Below, piece after piece: positions 1-5,370 of a DNA stretch of 6,675 nt. The stretch spans positions 1 through 6,675 of the forward strand of contig JAFKJZ010000521.1 of assembly GCA_017305815.1 (NCBI GenBank), in the 5' to 3' direction. The translations under genes and the position numbers were made by a program. Numbering within the stretch: position 1 is the first letter of the stretch; every line of letters starts with the position of its first letter. The DNA comes from Hyphomicrobiales bacterium (lineage in GTDB: Bacteria > Pseudomonadota > Alphaproteobacteria > Rhizobiales > Kaistiaceae). The notes beneath the pieces were generated by a model that did not search any database, was not told where the DNA came from, and was given only the letters and a program-made list of their open reading frames with translations.

Positions 1-35
1 CCGGCAACCCGATGCCATCGCCGATTTCCCAACCC

Positions 36-64
36 TTGCGGACATACCGACCATTCGGTATGTT
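36..64 (+). promoter_or_regulatory. Promoter of the tetR-SMR operon, overlapped by the operator
   Basis: TTGCGG (36-41) and TATGTT (59-64) resemble -35 and -10 boxes and are exactly 17 bp apart. Transcription from this -10 would start around position 70-72, that is, at or next to the ATG of the TetR gene at 71. No Shine-Dalgarno-like sequence lies between the -10 and that ATG, so the mRNA may be leaderless. The match to consensus is moderate and the call rests on spacing and position. Confidence 0.5.
42..63. promoter_or_regulatory. Palindromic TetR operator
   Basis: A perfect inverted repeat has 9-bp arms ACATACCGA (42-50) and TCGGTATGT (55-63) around a 4-bp centre CCAT. It fills the spacer and most of the -10 box of the putative promoter and ends 7 bp before the TetR start codon. 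TetR-family repressors usually bind such palindromes as dimers and often regulate their own operon. The site is therefore inferred to be the autoregulatory operator of the downstream gene, with binding blocking RNA polymerase. Confidence 0.75.
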
Positions 65-70
65 TAAATC

Positions 71-649
71 ATGACTAGCGCCCATGAACGCAAGAAGCAG
101 CCCGAACAGGTCCGCCGCAGGCTCCTCGACTGCGCGGCGAGTCTCGCCGTCGAGACCGGCTTGGCGTCGCTGACCATCCAGGCCGTCGCCGACGCGGCCG
201 ACGTTACCAAGGGTGGCCTGTTCCATCACTTCGCCAGCAAGGAAAAGCTGATCGAGGGGGTGTTCACCGACCTTCTCGACAAGCTCGACGCGGAGATCGA
301 CGCGATCCTGGCGGCGGACCCGGTCGTTCCCGGCCGCTTCACCCGCGCCTATGTCGATTCGGCGATCCGGCTGATGGAATCGAAGGCGCCCAGCCCCTGG
401 GGCGCGCTGTCGATCTCGATGATGACCGACCCGGCGCTGCGCCGCCTGTGGTCGGACTGGTATCGCGCGCGGCTCGCCCGCCACGCCGACACGGATTCGG
501 CGCCGATGCTGGAGATCGTGCGCTACGCCGCCGACGGCATCTGGCTGTCCGACCTCTGCGACATGGACCCGGCGCTGCGCATGGACCGCGCCGTCCTGCG
601 CGACCGACTGATCCGCATGACGACCGAACCCGAAAGAAGCCCGGCATGA
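71..649 (+). CDS. TetR/AcrR-family transcriptional repressor
   Basis: A 192-residue protein of normal TetR length. The N-terminal TetR_N helix-turn-helix domain spans about residues 12-65. It shows the family pattern with a helix from L34 to A43, a turn, and the recognition region TKGGLFHHFASKEKL (46-60). The C-terminal half (about 75-185) is the variable ligand-binding and dimerisation domain. Its segment RYAADGIWLSDL resembles repressors found next to drug-efflux genes, but no ligand can be read from it. The ATG at 71 is the best start: an in-frame stop lies at 65-67, and this start gives the usual basic arm before helix 1. There is no recognisable ribosome binding site. The gene overlaps the SMR pump gene by 4 bp, so it most likely represses itself and the pump until an inducing cation binds. 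Confidence 0.93.
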   Translation: MTSAHERKKQPEQVRRRLLDCAASLAVETGLASLTIQAVADAADVTKGGLFHHFASKEKLIEGVFTDLLDKLDAEIDAILAADPVVPGRFTRAYVDSAIRLMESKAPSPWGALSISMMTDPALRRLWSDWYRARLARHADTDSAPMLEIVRYAADGIWLSDLCDMDPALRMDRAVLRDRLIRMTTEPERSPA

Positions 650-990
650 GCACGCCGCTTGCCACCTATGCGTCGCTTGGAATCGCCATCGCCTGCGAGG
701 TGATGGGCACGACGCTGCTGCAACAGACGCAGCAGTTCACCCGGCTGCTGCCAACGCTCGGCACCGTCGCCTGCTATGGCGCGGCGTTCTATTTCCTCAC
801 CATCGTCCTGAAGACGATGCCGGTCGGCATCGCCTATGCGATCTGGAGCGGGCTCGGCATCGTGCTGATCTCGGCCATCGGGCTGGTGCTGTTCCGACAG
901 ACGCTCGATACGGCCGCGCTGGTCGGCCTCGGCTTCATCATCACCGGCGTGCTGATCGTCAACCTGTTCTCCGGCTCAGTCTCGCACTGA
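646..990 (+). CDS. SMR-family multidrug efflux transporter (EmrE/Qac type)
   Basis: A 114-residue inner-membrane protein with four transmembrane helices (about 5-25, 35-56, 61-83, 88-108), the typical size of small multidrug resistance pumps. These work as dimers exchanging protons for cationic drugs such as quaternary ammonium compounds. E18 in the segment ACEVMGTTL matches the essential EmrE Glu14. Y64 and W67 in GIAYAIWSGLGIVLIS match EmrE Tyr60 and Trp63. The GTTL, FTRL.P and IAYAIWSG patterns favour the Qac subtype over the guanidinium-exporting Gdx (SugE) subtype. The EmrE Lys22 position is Gln here. The start is the ATG within ATGA at the end of the TetR gene, preceded by the purine stretch GAAAGAAG (632-639). 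A longer upstream extension in this frame only overlaps the TetR gene and is rejected. A single-gene SMR next to its repressor suggests a homodimeric pump. Confidence 0.92.
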   Translation: MSTPLATYASLGIAIACEVMGTTLLQQTQQFTRLLPTLGTVACYGAAFYFLTIVLKTMPVGIAYAIWSGLGIVLISAIGLVLFRQTLDTAALVGLGFIITGVLIVNLFSGSVSH

Positions 991-1007
991 AGGACAGCCG
1001 GACGAAA

Positions 1008-1036
1008 TCGGGGCGCGCCGACAAGGCACGCCCCGA
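1008..1036 (-). terminator. Hairpin between the SMR and doxX-like genes
   Basis: Two 12-nt arms (1008-1019 and 1025-1036) flank a 5-nt loop. On the minus-strand transcript every position pairs, with one G-U. On the plus strand the same position is a C-A mismatch. On the minus strand the hairpin is followed by TTTCGTC, a weak T tract, and it lies just after the doxX-like stop codon. On the plus strand no T tract follows. It therefore fits best as the terminator of the minus-strand doxX-like gene, possibly also slowing converging transcription from the SMR operon. Confidence 0.55.
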
Positions 1037-1059
1037 AGGAGAAAGCCGATCGTCCGCGC

Positions 1060-1431
1060 TCAGAGCGAGAGGCCGATCACCATCAGGCAGTAGCCGACCA
1101 GCGTCGAGTTCACCAGCGTCAGGTAGAGGTGCGGCTTGCGCGCTTCGCCCTGGAACAGCAGGAAATTATGGAAGAGCGAGGTCGCGCCGATCAGGAACAG
1201 GATCAGCAGCGCGGCGCCCCAGCCGGGCAGGATGCCGAGCGCGACGGAAAGACCGCCCACCAGCTGGGAAGCGAAGCCCAGCGCCACCAGCGCCGCCGGC
1301 AGCTTGAAGCCGTAATTGGTCTCGGTCGCGCTGGCATTGGCGAAATTCGCGAAATTGCGGATGCCGGCGATAACGAAGAACAGGCCGAGAATGATGCGGC
1401 CAATCAGAAGCAGAGTAACTGCGAGCGTCAT
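1060..1431 (-). CDS. DoxX-family small membrane protein
   Basis: A 123-residue, very hydrophobic protein with four predicted transmembrane helices (about 4-22, 43-65, 70-86, 104-121). The early motif GRIILGLFFVIAGIRNF is typical of the DoxX family. The middle GF.SQLVGGLSVALGILP and the later SLFHNFLLF and HLYLTLVN segments also fit that family. DoxX-like proteins are inner-membrane proteins whose biochemical role is mostly unknown; some are linked to quinones, thiol stress or terminal oxidases. The ATG start is preceded at a good distance by GGGGGGA on the minus strand. It lies 104 bp downstream of the cytidine deaminase gene on the same strand, with no obvious terminator between them, so read-through is possible. 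No functional link to either neighbour is evident. Confidence 0.85.
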   Translation of the reverse strand: MTLAVTLLLIGRIILGLFFVIAGIRNFANFANASATETNYGFKLPAALVALGFASQLVGGLSVALGILPGWGAALLILFLIGATSLFHNFLLFQGEARKPHLYLTLVNSTLVGYCLMVIGLSL

Positions 1432-1535
1432 TGAATTCCCCCCGTGATACCAATTGAGCTAGCGGATCGCCGGCAAATAGAAAAGAGGGTACCGCCGACC
1501 CGACGGCCTGGGATCCGGAACGCGCCCGGCACCGG

Positions 1536-2495
1536 TTAGCCCCACCAACCGAGAACGGTCAGCCGGATATCGGGCGACAGGCTCGAAAGCAGTTCGGCCG
1601 TCGAGCGCGAATAGTCGACCGCACCGCCGACGACCGTGCCCAGCACCGCCTCCCGAATATCCGCATAGCCATAGCCATGGGCGAGAAGATTGACGATCGC
1701 GGCCTGGATCGGCTGGATCGTCGGGTTGAAGGCGACGCTCTCCATGGCGATGCCGCTGACGCGATTGCCGTCGGCGAGCGTCAGCACCACTGCGCCGGGG
1801 CAGCGACTATAGGGCGAATGGCTGTAGCGGCCGACCGCGAGCAAGGCTGCCGCCTCGGGATGACCGGAAGACGCCTCGAACGCCAGTTCGGGCCAGAGGA
1901 CCCGCCCCGGCACCGCGCCTGGCTCACCCAGATAGGCCGGGTCGAACGGCCAGGGATAGAGCTGCGCCAGCGACAGCGTATGGCCGAGCGGGTCGATCAG
2001 TTCCAGTTCGCCGCATCGCGCATATTCGGCCAGGCACTGGCGGCAATGGGCGCAGGGATGCGCCTCGCCGATCGCCAGCGTGGAGATGTTGGCGCCACGG
2101 CTCATGGCGCGGATGACGACGAAGCCCTCGCCATGCAGCGTGTAGCCGAGATGCGAACCCGGAAACTCGACATTGCCGCCGAGGATCAGATTGCCGGTCT
2201 CCGCCTCCAGCCCGACCGCGCCGACATGGAAATCCGAGATCGACGGGTGGGCATAGCCCTTGGCGACGTCGAGCAGGAGCAGCATCAGTTCCCGCACGGA
2301 TGAAAGCTGGAACCGCCCGATCAGATCCTCCGCCACGGCACGGGGGATCACACTGCCTTCATTGCCGAGGGGCGCACGCGCGCGAGACGCCAGCACGCCC
2401 TTCGCCGCCTGCTGAACCGCTTCGCGCAGCTCGGGGCCGAGGCTGGCGAGACGGGCCGGAATGGCCGGATCGGCCTTGAACGGATTGGAGCTCAA
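1536..2495 (-). CDS. cdd: Cytidine deaminase, two-domain E. coli Cdd type
   Basis: A zinc hydrolase converting cytidine and deoxycytidine to uridine and deoxyuridine in pyrimidine salvage. The 319-residue length matches the dimeric two-domain class (E. coli Cdd is 294 residues), not the short tetrameric class. The N-terminal leader is helical (about 10-80). The catalytic domain has SDFHVGA (87-93), the substrate-contact pair N108/E110 in NVEF, zinc ligand H121, catalytic E123, and zinc ligands C148 and C151 in PCAHCRQ. The C-terminal non-catalytic core domain contains SHSPYSRCPGAV (225-236) and ESVAFNPTIQPIQAAI (252-267), as in E. coli Cdd. The zinc motif reads HGEG rather than the usual HAEQ. 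The start used is TTG at 2495 with a poor ribosome site. No in-frame ATG exists upstream before a stop at 2517-2519, and the first internal ATG (M71) would remove the helical leader. A 1-nt frame error near 2508-2510 could hide an ATG at 2520. The gene diverges from the amidohydrolase gene. Confidence 0.9.
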   Translation of the reverse strand: MSSNPFKADPAIPARLASLGPELREAVQQAAKGVLASRARAPLGNEGSVIPRAVAEDLIGRFQLSSVRELMLLLLDVAKGYAHPSISDFHVGAVGLEAETGNLILGGNVEFPGSHLGYTLHGEGFVVIRAMSRGANISTLAIGEAHPCAHCRQCLAEYARCGELELIDPLGHTLSLAQLYPWPFDPAYLGEPGAVPGRVLWPELAFEASSGHPEAAALLAVGRYSHSPYSRCPGAVVLTLADGNRVSGIAMESVAFNPTIQPIQAAIVNLLAHGYGYADIREAVLGTVVGGAVDYSRSTAELLSSLSPDIRLTVLGWWG

Positions 2496-2544
2496 GGCGC
2501 TATGCCCAAAGAATGGTCATGGCGGCGAAATGCTGCGCAGACGA

Positions 2545-2572
2545 ATAGTATGCCCTTGAATGCATTTGACAA
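2545..2572 (-). promoter_or_regulatory. Candidate cdd promoter
   Basis: Read on the minus strand, TTGTCA (2572-2567) and TACTAT (2550-2545) form a -35/-10 pair with a 16-bp spacer. Transcription would start near 2538, giving a leader of about 40 nt before the TTG start. The spacer includes the palindrome AATGCATT. The match to the sigma-70 consensus is good at -35 (5/6) and fair at -10 (4/6). Confidence 0.5.
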
Positions 2573-2594
2573 AATTCCGTCGAAGTGGCTTTAG
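2566..2594 (+). promoter_or_regulatory. Candidate amidohydrolase promoter
   Basis: A perfect TTGACA (2566-2571) is followed 17 bp later by CTTTAG (2589-2594), a poor -10 box; shifting one base gives TTTAGC at 18 bp. The predicted leader is about 30 nt and carries AGTAGG (2621-2626) just before the ATG. The -35 box overlaps that of the divergent cdd promoter almost completely. A weak -10 next to a perfect -35 is often seen where an activator is needed, but no activator gene is in the window. Confidence 0.45.
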
Positions 2595-2630
2595 CTTCCT
2601 ATCTAGAACGGTTTCCCGATAGTAGGTCAA

Positions 2631-3974
2631 ATGGGTTCTACTCTTCTCCGCGACGCGACTGTTTTGACCGTCGACAGCCAAAACACCGTCCATCCTGCAG
2701 GCTGGCTCGCCATGGTCGATGACCGCATCACCGGTGCGGGTCCTATGTCGACTTGCCCGGACGACGCGGGTTTCGACAGGGTCCTGTCGCTGCCGGGCCA
2801 TGTAGTGATGCCGGGCCTGGTCAACGCGCACACCCATTCGGCCATGATCCTGTTTCGCGGTCGCTCGGAAGGTCACAGCCTGCTGACCATGGAAGGCTGG
2901 TACAACACCATTCGCGAGCCAGAACTGTCGCTTCTCTCTTCCGATATCGGCCCGGCCGTGGCGCTCTCCTGCGCCGAGATGGCGCTCTCGGGCACGACGA
3001 CCTTCTGCGAGCAGTATTTCTTCGCCGACGAGATCGCCGCCGCCGTCGCCGAGGCGGGCCTCCGCTCTGTGATCGCCTATGGCATCGTGCAGCTTGGCGA
3101 CGAGGCGCGTGGCGACGAGGAACTGAAGAACGCCGCCGCCTTCATCGAGCGGCAGCGCTCCGGCGACGGGCGCATCGTGCCCTGGTTCGGACCGCATGCG
3201 CCCTATGTCGACAATTCGGAATCCCTGCTGCGCGCCGAAGTGGATCTCGCGGTCGAGTATGGATGCGGCATGCATCTGCACATGGCATGCGGCCCCGAGG
3301 ACAATGAAGAAACGCTCGCGCGCTACGGGCTGACGGCGACGCAGGCGCTGCAGCGGGACGGCTTCTTCGCCGGTCGGGTGCACGCCGCCCACTGCCTCGA
3401 CCTCTCGGAGGAGGATATCGCGATCTTCGCCGCGGCGCCGGCAGCGTCCGTCGCCTATTGCGCCACGGCTGGCCTGCGCTCGGGCCGCGAGGGCATGTGC
3501 CCGGCGGTAAAGCTGAAGGCAGCCGGCGTCGTCGTGGCGCTTGGCACCGACAACGTCGCCGCCAACAATGCCTATGACATGATCGCCGAGATGCGGGTCG
3601 CCGGCCTCGTCGCCTCGCATCGCGAGGGCAAGGCACAGCCGATTTCCAGCCGCGAGCTGGTGCGCATGACGACGATCGACGGCGCCCGTGCGCTCGGGCT
3701 CGACCACGAGATCGGCTCGCTGGAGGCCGGCAAGGCCGCCGACGTCATCGCCATCGACGTCTCCGGCCCCGGCTATTCGGAAGCCCCCGATATCGAGACG
3801 CTGCTGGTCTATTCCGGCAGCGGCCGCGACGTCCGCCACAGCTGGGTGGCCGGCGAGCAGCTGGTCGCCGACCGGAAGCTGCTGCGGCGGCCGCTCGCCG
3901 AGATCAAGGCCGACTACTCCGCGACCTACCAGTCGTTCTGGTCGCGCGTCGAGGCCGCCCGCAAGCGGGCCTGA
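2631..3974 (+). CDS. Metal-dependent amidohydrolase, COG0402 (SsnA/MTA-deaminase/chlorohydrolase-like)
   Basis: A 447-residue cytosolic enzyme of normal family length. The small beta domain is formed by residues 1-60 and the C-terminal end. The barrel begins at VMPGLVNAHTHSA, where H67 and H69 are metal ligands. Further conserved residues are H217 in GMHLHMACG, H254 in HAAHCLDL, and D307 in GTDNVAANN. The late motif LGLDHEIGSLEAGKAADVIAIDV is typical of the group. Relatives deaminate methylthioadenosine, S-adenosylhomocysteine, guanine or 8-oxoguanine, or dechlorinate triazines. Two positions are unusual. The family's catalytic Glu three residues after the third metal His appears to be C220, and the common HCPxSN stretch is YCATAG (276-281). 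Neighbouring cytidine deaminase and nucleoside-type ABC genes suggest a purine, pyrimidine or related substrate, but this is inference. The ATG at 2631 follows AGTAGG. Calling it a deaminase would overstate what is visible. Confidence 0.88.
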   Translation: MGSTLLRDATVLTVDSQNTVHPAGWLAMVDDRITGAGPMSTCPDDAGFDRVLSLPGHVVMPGLVNAHTHSAMILFRGRSEGHSLLTMEGWYNTIREPELSLLSSDIGPAVALSCAEMALSGTTTFCEQYFFADEIAAAVAEAGLRSVIAYGIVQLGDEARGDEELKNAAAFIERQRSGDGRIVPWFGPHAPYVDNSESLLRAEVDLAVEYGCGMHLHMACGPEDNEETLARYGLTATQALQRDGFFAGRVHAAHCLDLSEEDIAIFAAAPAASVAYCATAGLRSGREGMCPAVKLKAAGVVVALGTDNVAANNAYDMIAEMRVAGLVASHREGKAQPISSRELVRMTTIDGARALGLDHEIGSLEAGKAADVIAIDVSGPGYSEAPDIETLLVYSGSGRDVRHSWVAGEQLVADRKLLRRPLAEIKADYSATYQSFWSRVEAARKRA

Positions 3975-4097
3975 CGACCGGCGATCGGCCGCAAAGGCCG
4001 GCAGGGAAGCGGCGACTCTCCTCGCCCTTCCTGCGAGGCTCGCGCTGAAATTCGCCGGCGCCATGAGCGGCACGGTCCTTGCTTTGCGCTAGCCGAA

Positions 4098-4118
4098 GCC
4101 GGCCCGGCCTTGGCCGGC
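4098..4118 (+). terminator. GC-rich hairpin downstream of the amidohydrolase gene
   Basis: GCCGGCC (4098-4104) and GGCCGGC (4112-4118) can pair as a 7-bp stem with a 7-nt loop. The following bases (CTATGCCTTGTT) are only mildly T-rich. It lies about 120 bp after the amidohydrolase stop, and a smaller CGGCC/GGCCG stem sits at 3986-4000. It could be a terminator or just GC-rich sequence. The 294-bp gap holds no credible gene. Confidence 0.3.
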
Positions 4119-4165
4119 CTATGCCTTGTTGAGGACGAGAACGACGTATGGCTTGAATTCCGGCC

Positions 4166-4187
4166 GCTCCCATACGCTGATGGGAGC
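4166..4187. promoter_or_regulatory. Perfect inverted repeat upstream of the binding-protein gene
   Basis: GCTCCCAT (4166-4173) and ATGGGAGC (4180-4187) form a perfect 8-bp inverted repeat around ACGCTG. It lies about 80 bp before the binding-protein start, in the gap where a promoter or leader for the transporter operon is expected. It could be a regulator-binding palindrome or an RNA hairpin in the leader. No T tract follows, so it is not a typical terminator. I could not identify a convincing promoter nearby. Confidence 0.4.
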
Positions 4188-4268
4188 CTGTATGCATCGC
4201 CCGTCGCCCTCGCCGCCTGGCCCCACCGCCCTTGCCAATCCAATGACGACGTCCACAGGAGTTCCTCG

Positions 4269-5312
4269 ATGATCAAGACCACCCTTTCGCGCCGGGCCTT
4301 CGGCGGCCTGCTGACAGCAGGCCTGATCGCGGCGACGGCCGGATCGGCCGCCAAGGCCGAGGACAGCCCGAAGCGGCTCAAGGTGGCGCTGGTCGTGCAC
4401 GGCACGCTCGGCGACAAGAGCTTCCTCGACAGCGCCGCCGCCGGCCTGAAGCGGGCGGAAGCCGACCTGCCGGTCGACGTCACCGTCATCGAGGCGGGCC
4501 TCGATCGCGGCCGCTGGCAGCCGGCGCTCGCCGACGCCACCGACCAGGGTTTTGACGTCGTCATCGCCGGCACCTGGGAGATGACCGGCTTCATGGCCGA
4601 GCTGGCGCCCGAATATCCCGACACCAAGTTCATCATCTTCGACGACGCGCCCGATTTCTCCGGCGGCAAGTTCGGCAACATCCTGGCGATCAACTACCGC
4701 GTCTCGACGGCCGCCTACCTCGCCGGCCTCGCGGCGGCGAAGATCAGCAAGACCGGCAAGATCGGCGAGATCCTCGGCGTCGAGGGCGCGACGATCCTCG
4801 AATTCGCCGTCGGCTTCGAGCAGGGCGCCAAGGCCGGCAATCCGGACGTGCAGGTTACCCGCGCCGTTGCCGGAACCTTCACCGATCCCGCCAAGGGCAA
4901 GGAACTGGCGCTCGCCCAGTTCGACCAGGGCGTCGACATCGTCTTCCCGATCGCCGGCGGCACCGGCATCGGCGCCCTGCAGGCCGCCCGCGACAAGGGC
5001 AAGCTCGCCGTCGGCGTCGACAGCGACCAGGCGCTGATCTTCGAGGGCACCGATCCGGCCCAGGCCGCGGTGATCTTCACCTCGGTCGAGAAGAAGGTCG
5101 GCGACTCGCTCTACACCGCCCTGCAGCAGACGCTCGCCGGTACCGCGCCCTATGGCACCAACCTGCTGCTCGGCCTCGCCGACGGCGCGGTCGGCATCGC
5201 CAAGAACAGCTATTACGAAAAGCTGGTCCCGGCCGATGTGCGCGCCGCGGTCGATGCGGCGGAAGCCGAGATCATCTCCGGCAAGATCGTCGTCGAAACG
5301 GCGATGAAGTGA
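4269..5312 (+). CDS. BMP-family ABC transporter substrate-binding protein (nucleoside type), Tat-exported
   Basis: A 347-residue periplasmic binding protein of the BMP/PnrA (TmpC) family, which captures nucleosides or related compounds for an ABC importer. The N-terminus carries a twin-arginine signal: SRRAFGG (7-13), a hydrophobic stretch (about 14-28), and an AKA cleavage site after residue 30. No lipobox cysteine is present, so it is probably soluble, unlike many Gram-positive members. The mature protein begins LKVALVVHGTLGDKSFLDSA, where D49, S51 and F52 fit the family's first ligand-contact loop. It continues with the NILAINYRVSTAAYLAGLAAAKISKTGKIG region, typical of the family, and with D251-S-D253-Q254, near the usual hinge or ligand region. 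The ATG at 4269 is chosen over upstream starts in the same frame because AGGAG (4257-4261) is well placed and the Tat signal begins right there. The ATPase gene follows after 58 bp that include a terminator-like hairpin. The exact ligand is not readable. Confidence 0.92.
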   Translation: MIKTTLSRRAFGGLLTAGLIAATAGSAAKAEDSPKRLKVALVVHGTLGDKSFLDSAAAGLKRAEADLPVDVTVIEAGLDRGRWQPALADATDQGFDVVIAGTWEMTGFMAELAPEYPDTKFIIFDDAPDFSGGKFGNILAINYRVSTAAYLAGLAAAKISKTGKIGEILGVEGATILEFAVGFEQGAKAGNPDVQVTRAVAGTFTDPAKGKELALAQFDQGVDIVFPIAGGTGIGALQAARDKGKLAVGVDSDQALIFEGTDPAQAAVIFTSVEKKVGDSLYTALQQTLAGTAPYGTNLLLGLADGAVGIAKNSYYEKLVPADVRAAVDAAEAEIISGKIVVETAMK

Positions 5313-5318
5313 TAGGTC

Positions 5319-5350
5319 GGGCTCCGCCTCCAGGCGGAGCCCTTCTTTCT
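5319..5350 (+). terminator. Intercistronic terminator/attenuator between binding-protein and ATPase genes
   Basis: A perfect 10-bp stem (GGGCTCCGCC, 5319-5328, with GGCGGAGCCC, 5333-5342) with a TCCA loop is followed directly by TTCTTTCT. This is a good intrinsic terminator shape, starting 6 bp after the binding-protein stop codon. Because the ATPase gene starts only 21 bp further on, with its own ribosome site, it probably lets part of the transcripts through and protects the upstream mRNA end. The binding protein would then be made in excess over the membrane complex. Confidence 0.75.
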
Positions 5351-5370
5351 GACGCGAAGGACGCAAAGGC

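Noticed and set aside
448..645. Upstream extension of the SMR frame inside the TetR gene
   Set aside because: The SMR family begins a few residues before the first helix, which matches the ATG at 646. The extension is arginine-rich out-of-frame translation of the TetR gene.
1432..1535. Possible doxX-like promoter in the gap to cdd on the minus strand
   Set aside because: A TTGCCG box can be paired only with poor -10 sequences at 17 or 20 bp, and read-through from cdd is equally possible.
4001..4034. Imperfect repeat GCAGGGAAG / CTTCCTGC after the amidohydrolase gene as a terminator
   Set aside because: The stem needs a bulge, has a 17-nt loop and no T tract, so it is not convincing.
2517..4073. 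Long minus-strand open frame of about 518 codons opposite the amidohydrolase gene
   Set aside because: It mirrors the codon pattern of the well-conserved amidohydrolase on the plus strand, has low-complexity composition rich in R, G, D and A, and shows no recognisable motif. High-GC genes commonly leave such antisense open frames.
2559..4197. ATGCAT occurrences near 2560 and 4192 as a shared regulator site of both + strand promoters
   Set aside because: The common core is only six self-complementary bases, a third copy lies inside the amidohydrolase coding region near 3270, and the flanks do not agree well. Chance is sufficient.
4110..4268. Upstream extension of the binding-protein frame by 53 codons
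   Set aside because: It would begin with a non-ATG codon lacking a ribosome site and would place extra residues before an intact Tat signal. AGGAG and ATG at 4269 give a standard start.
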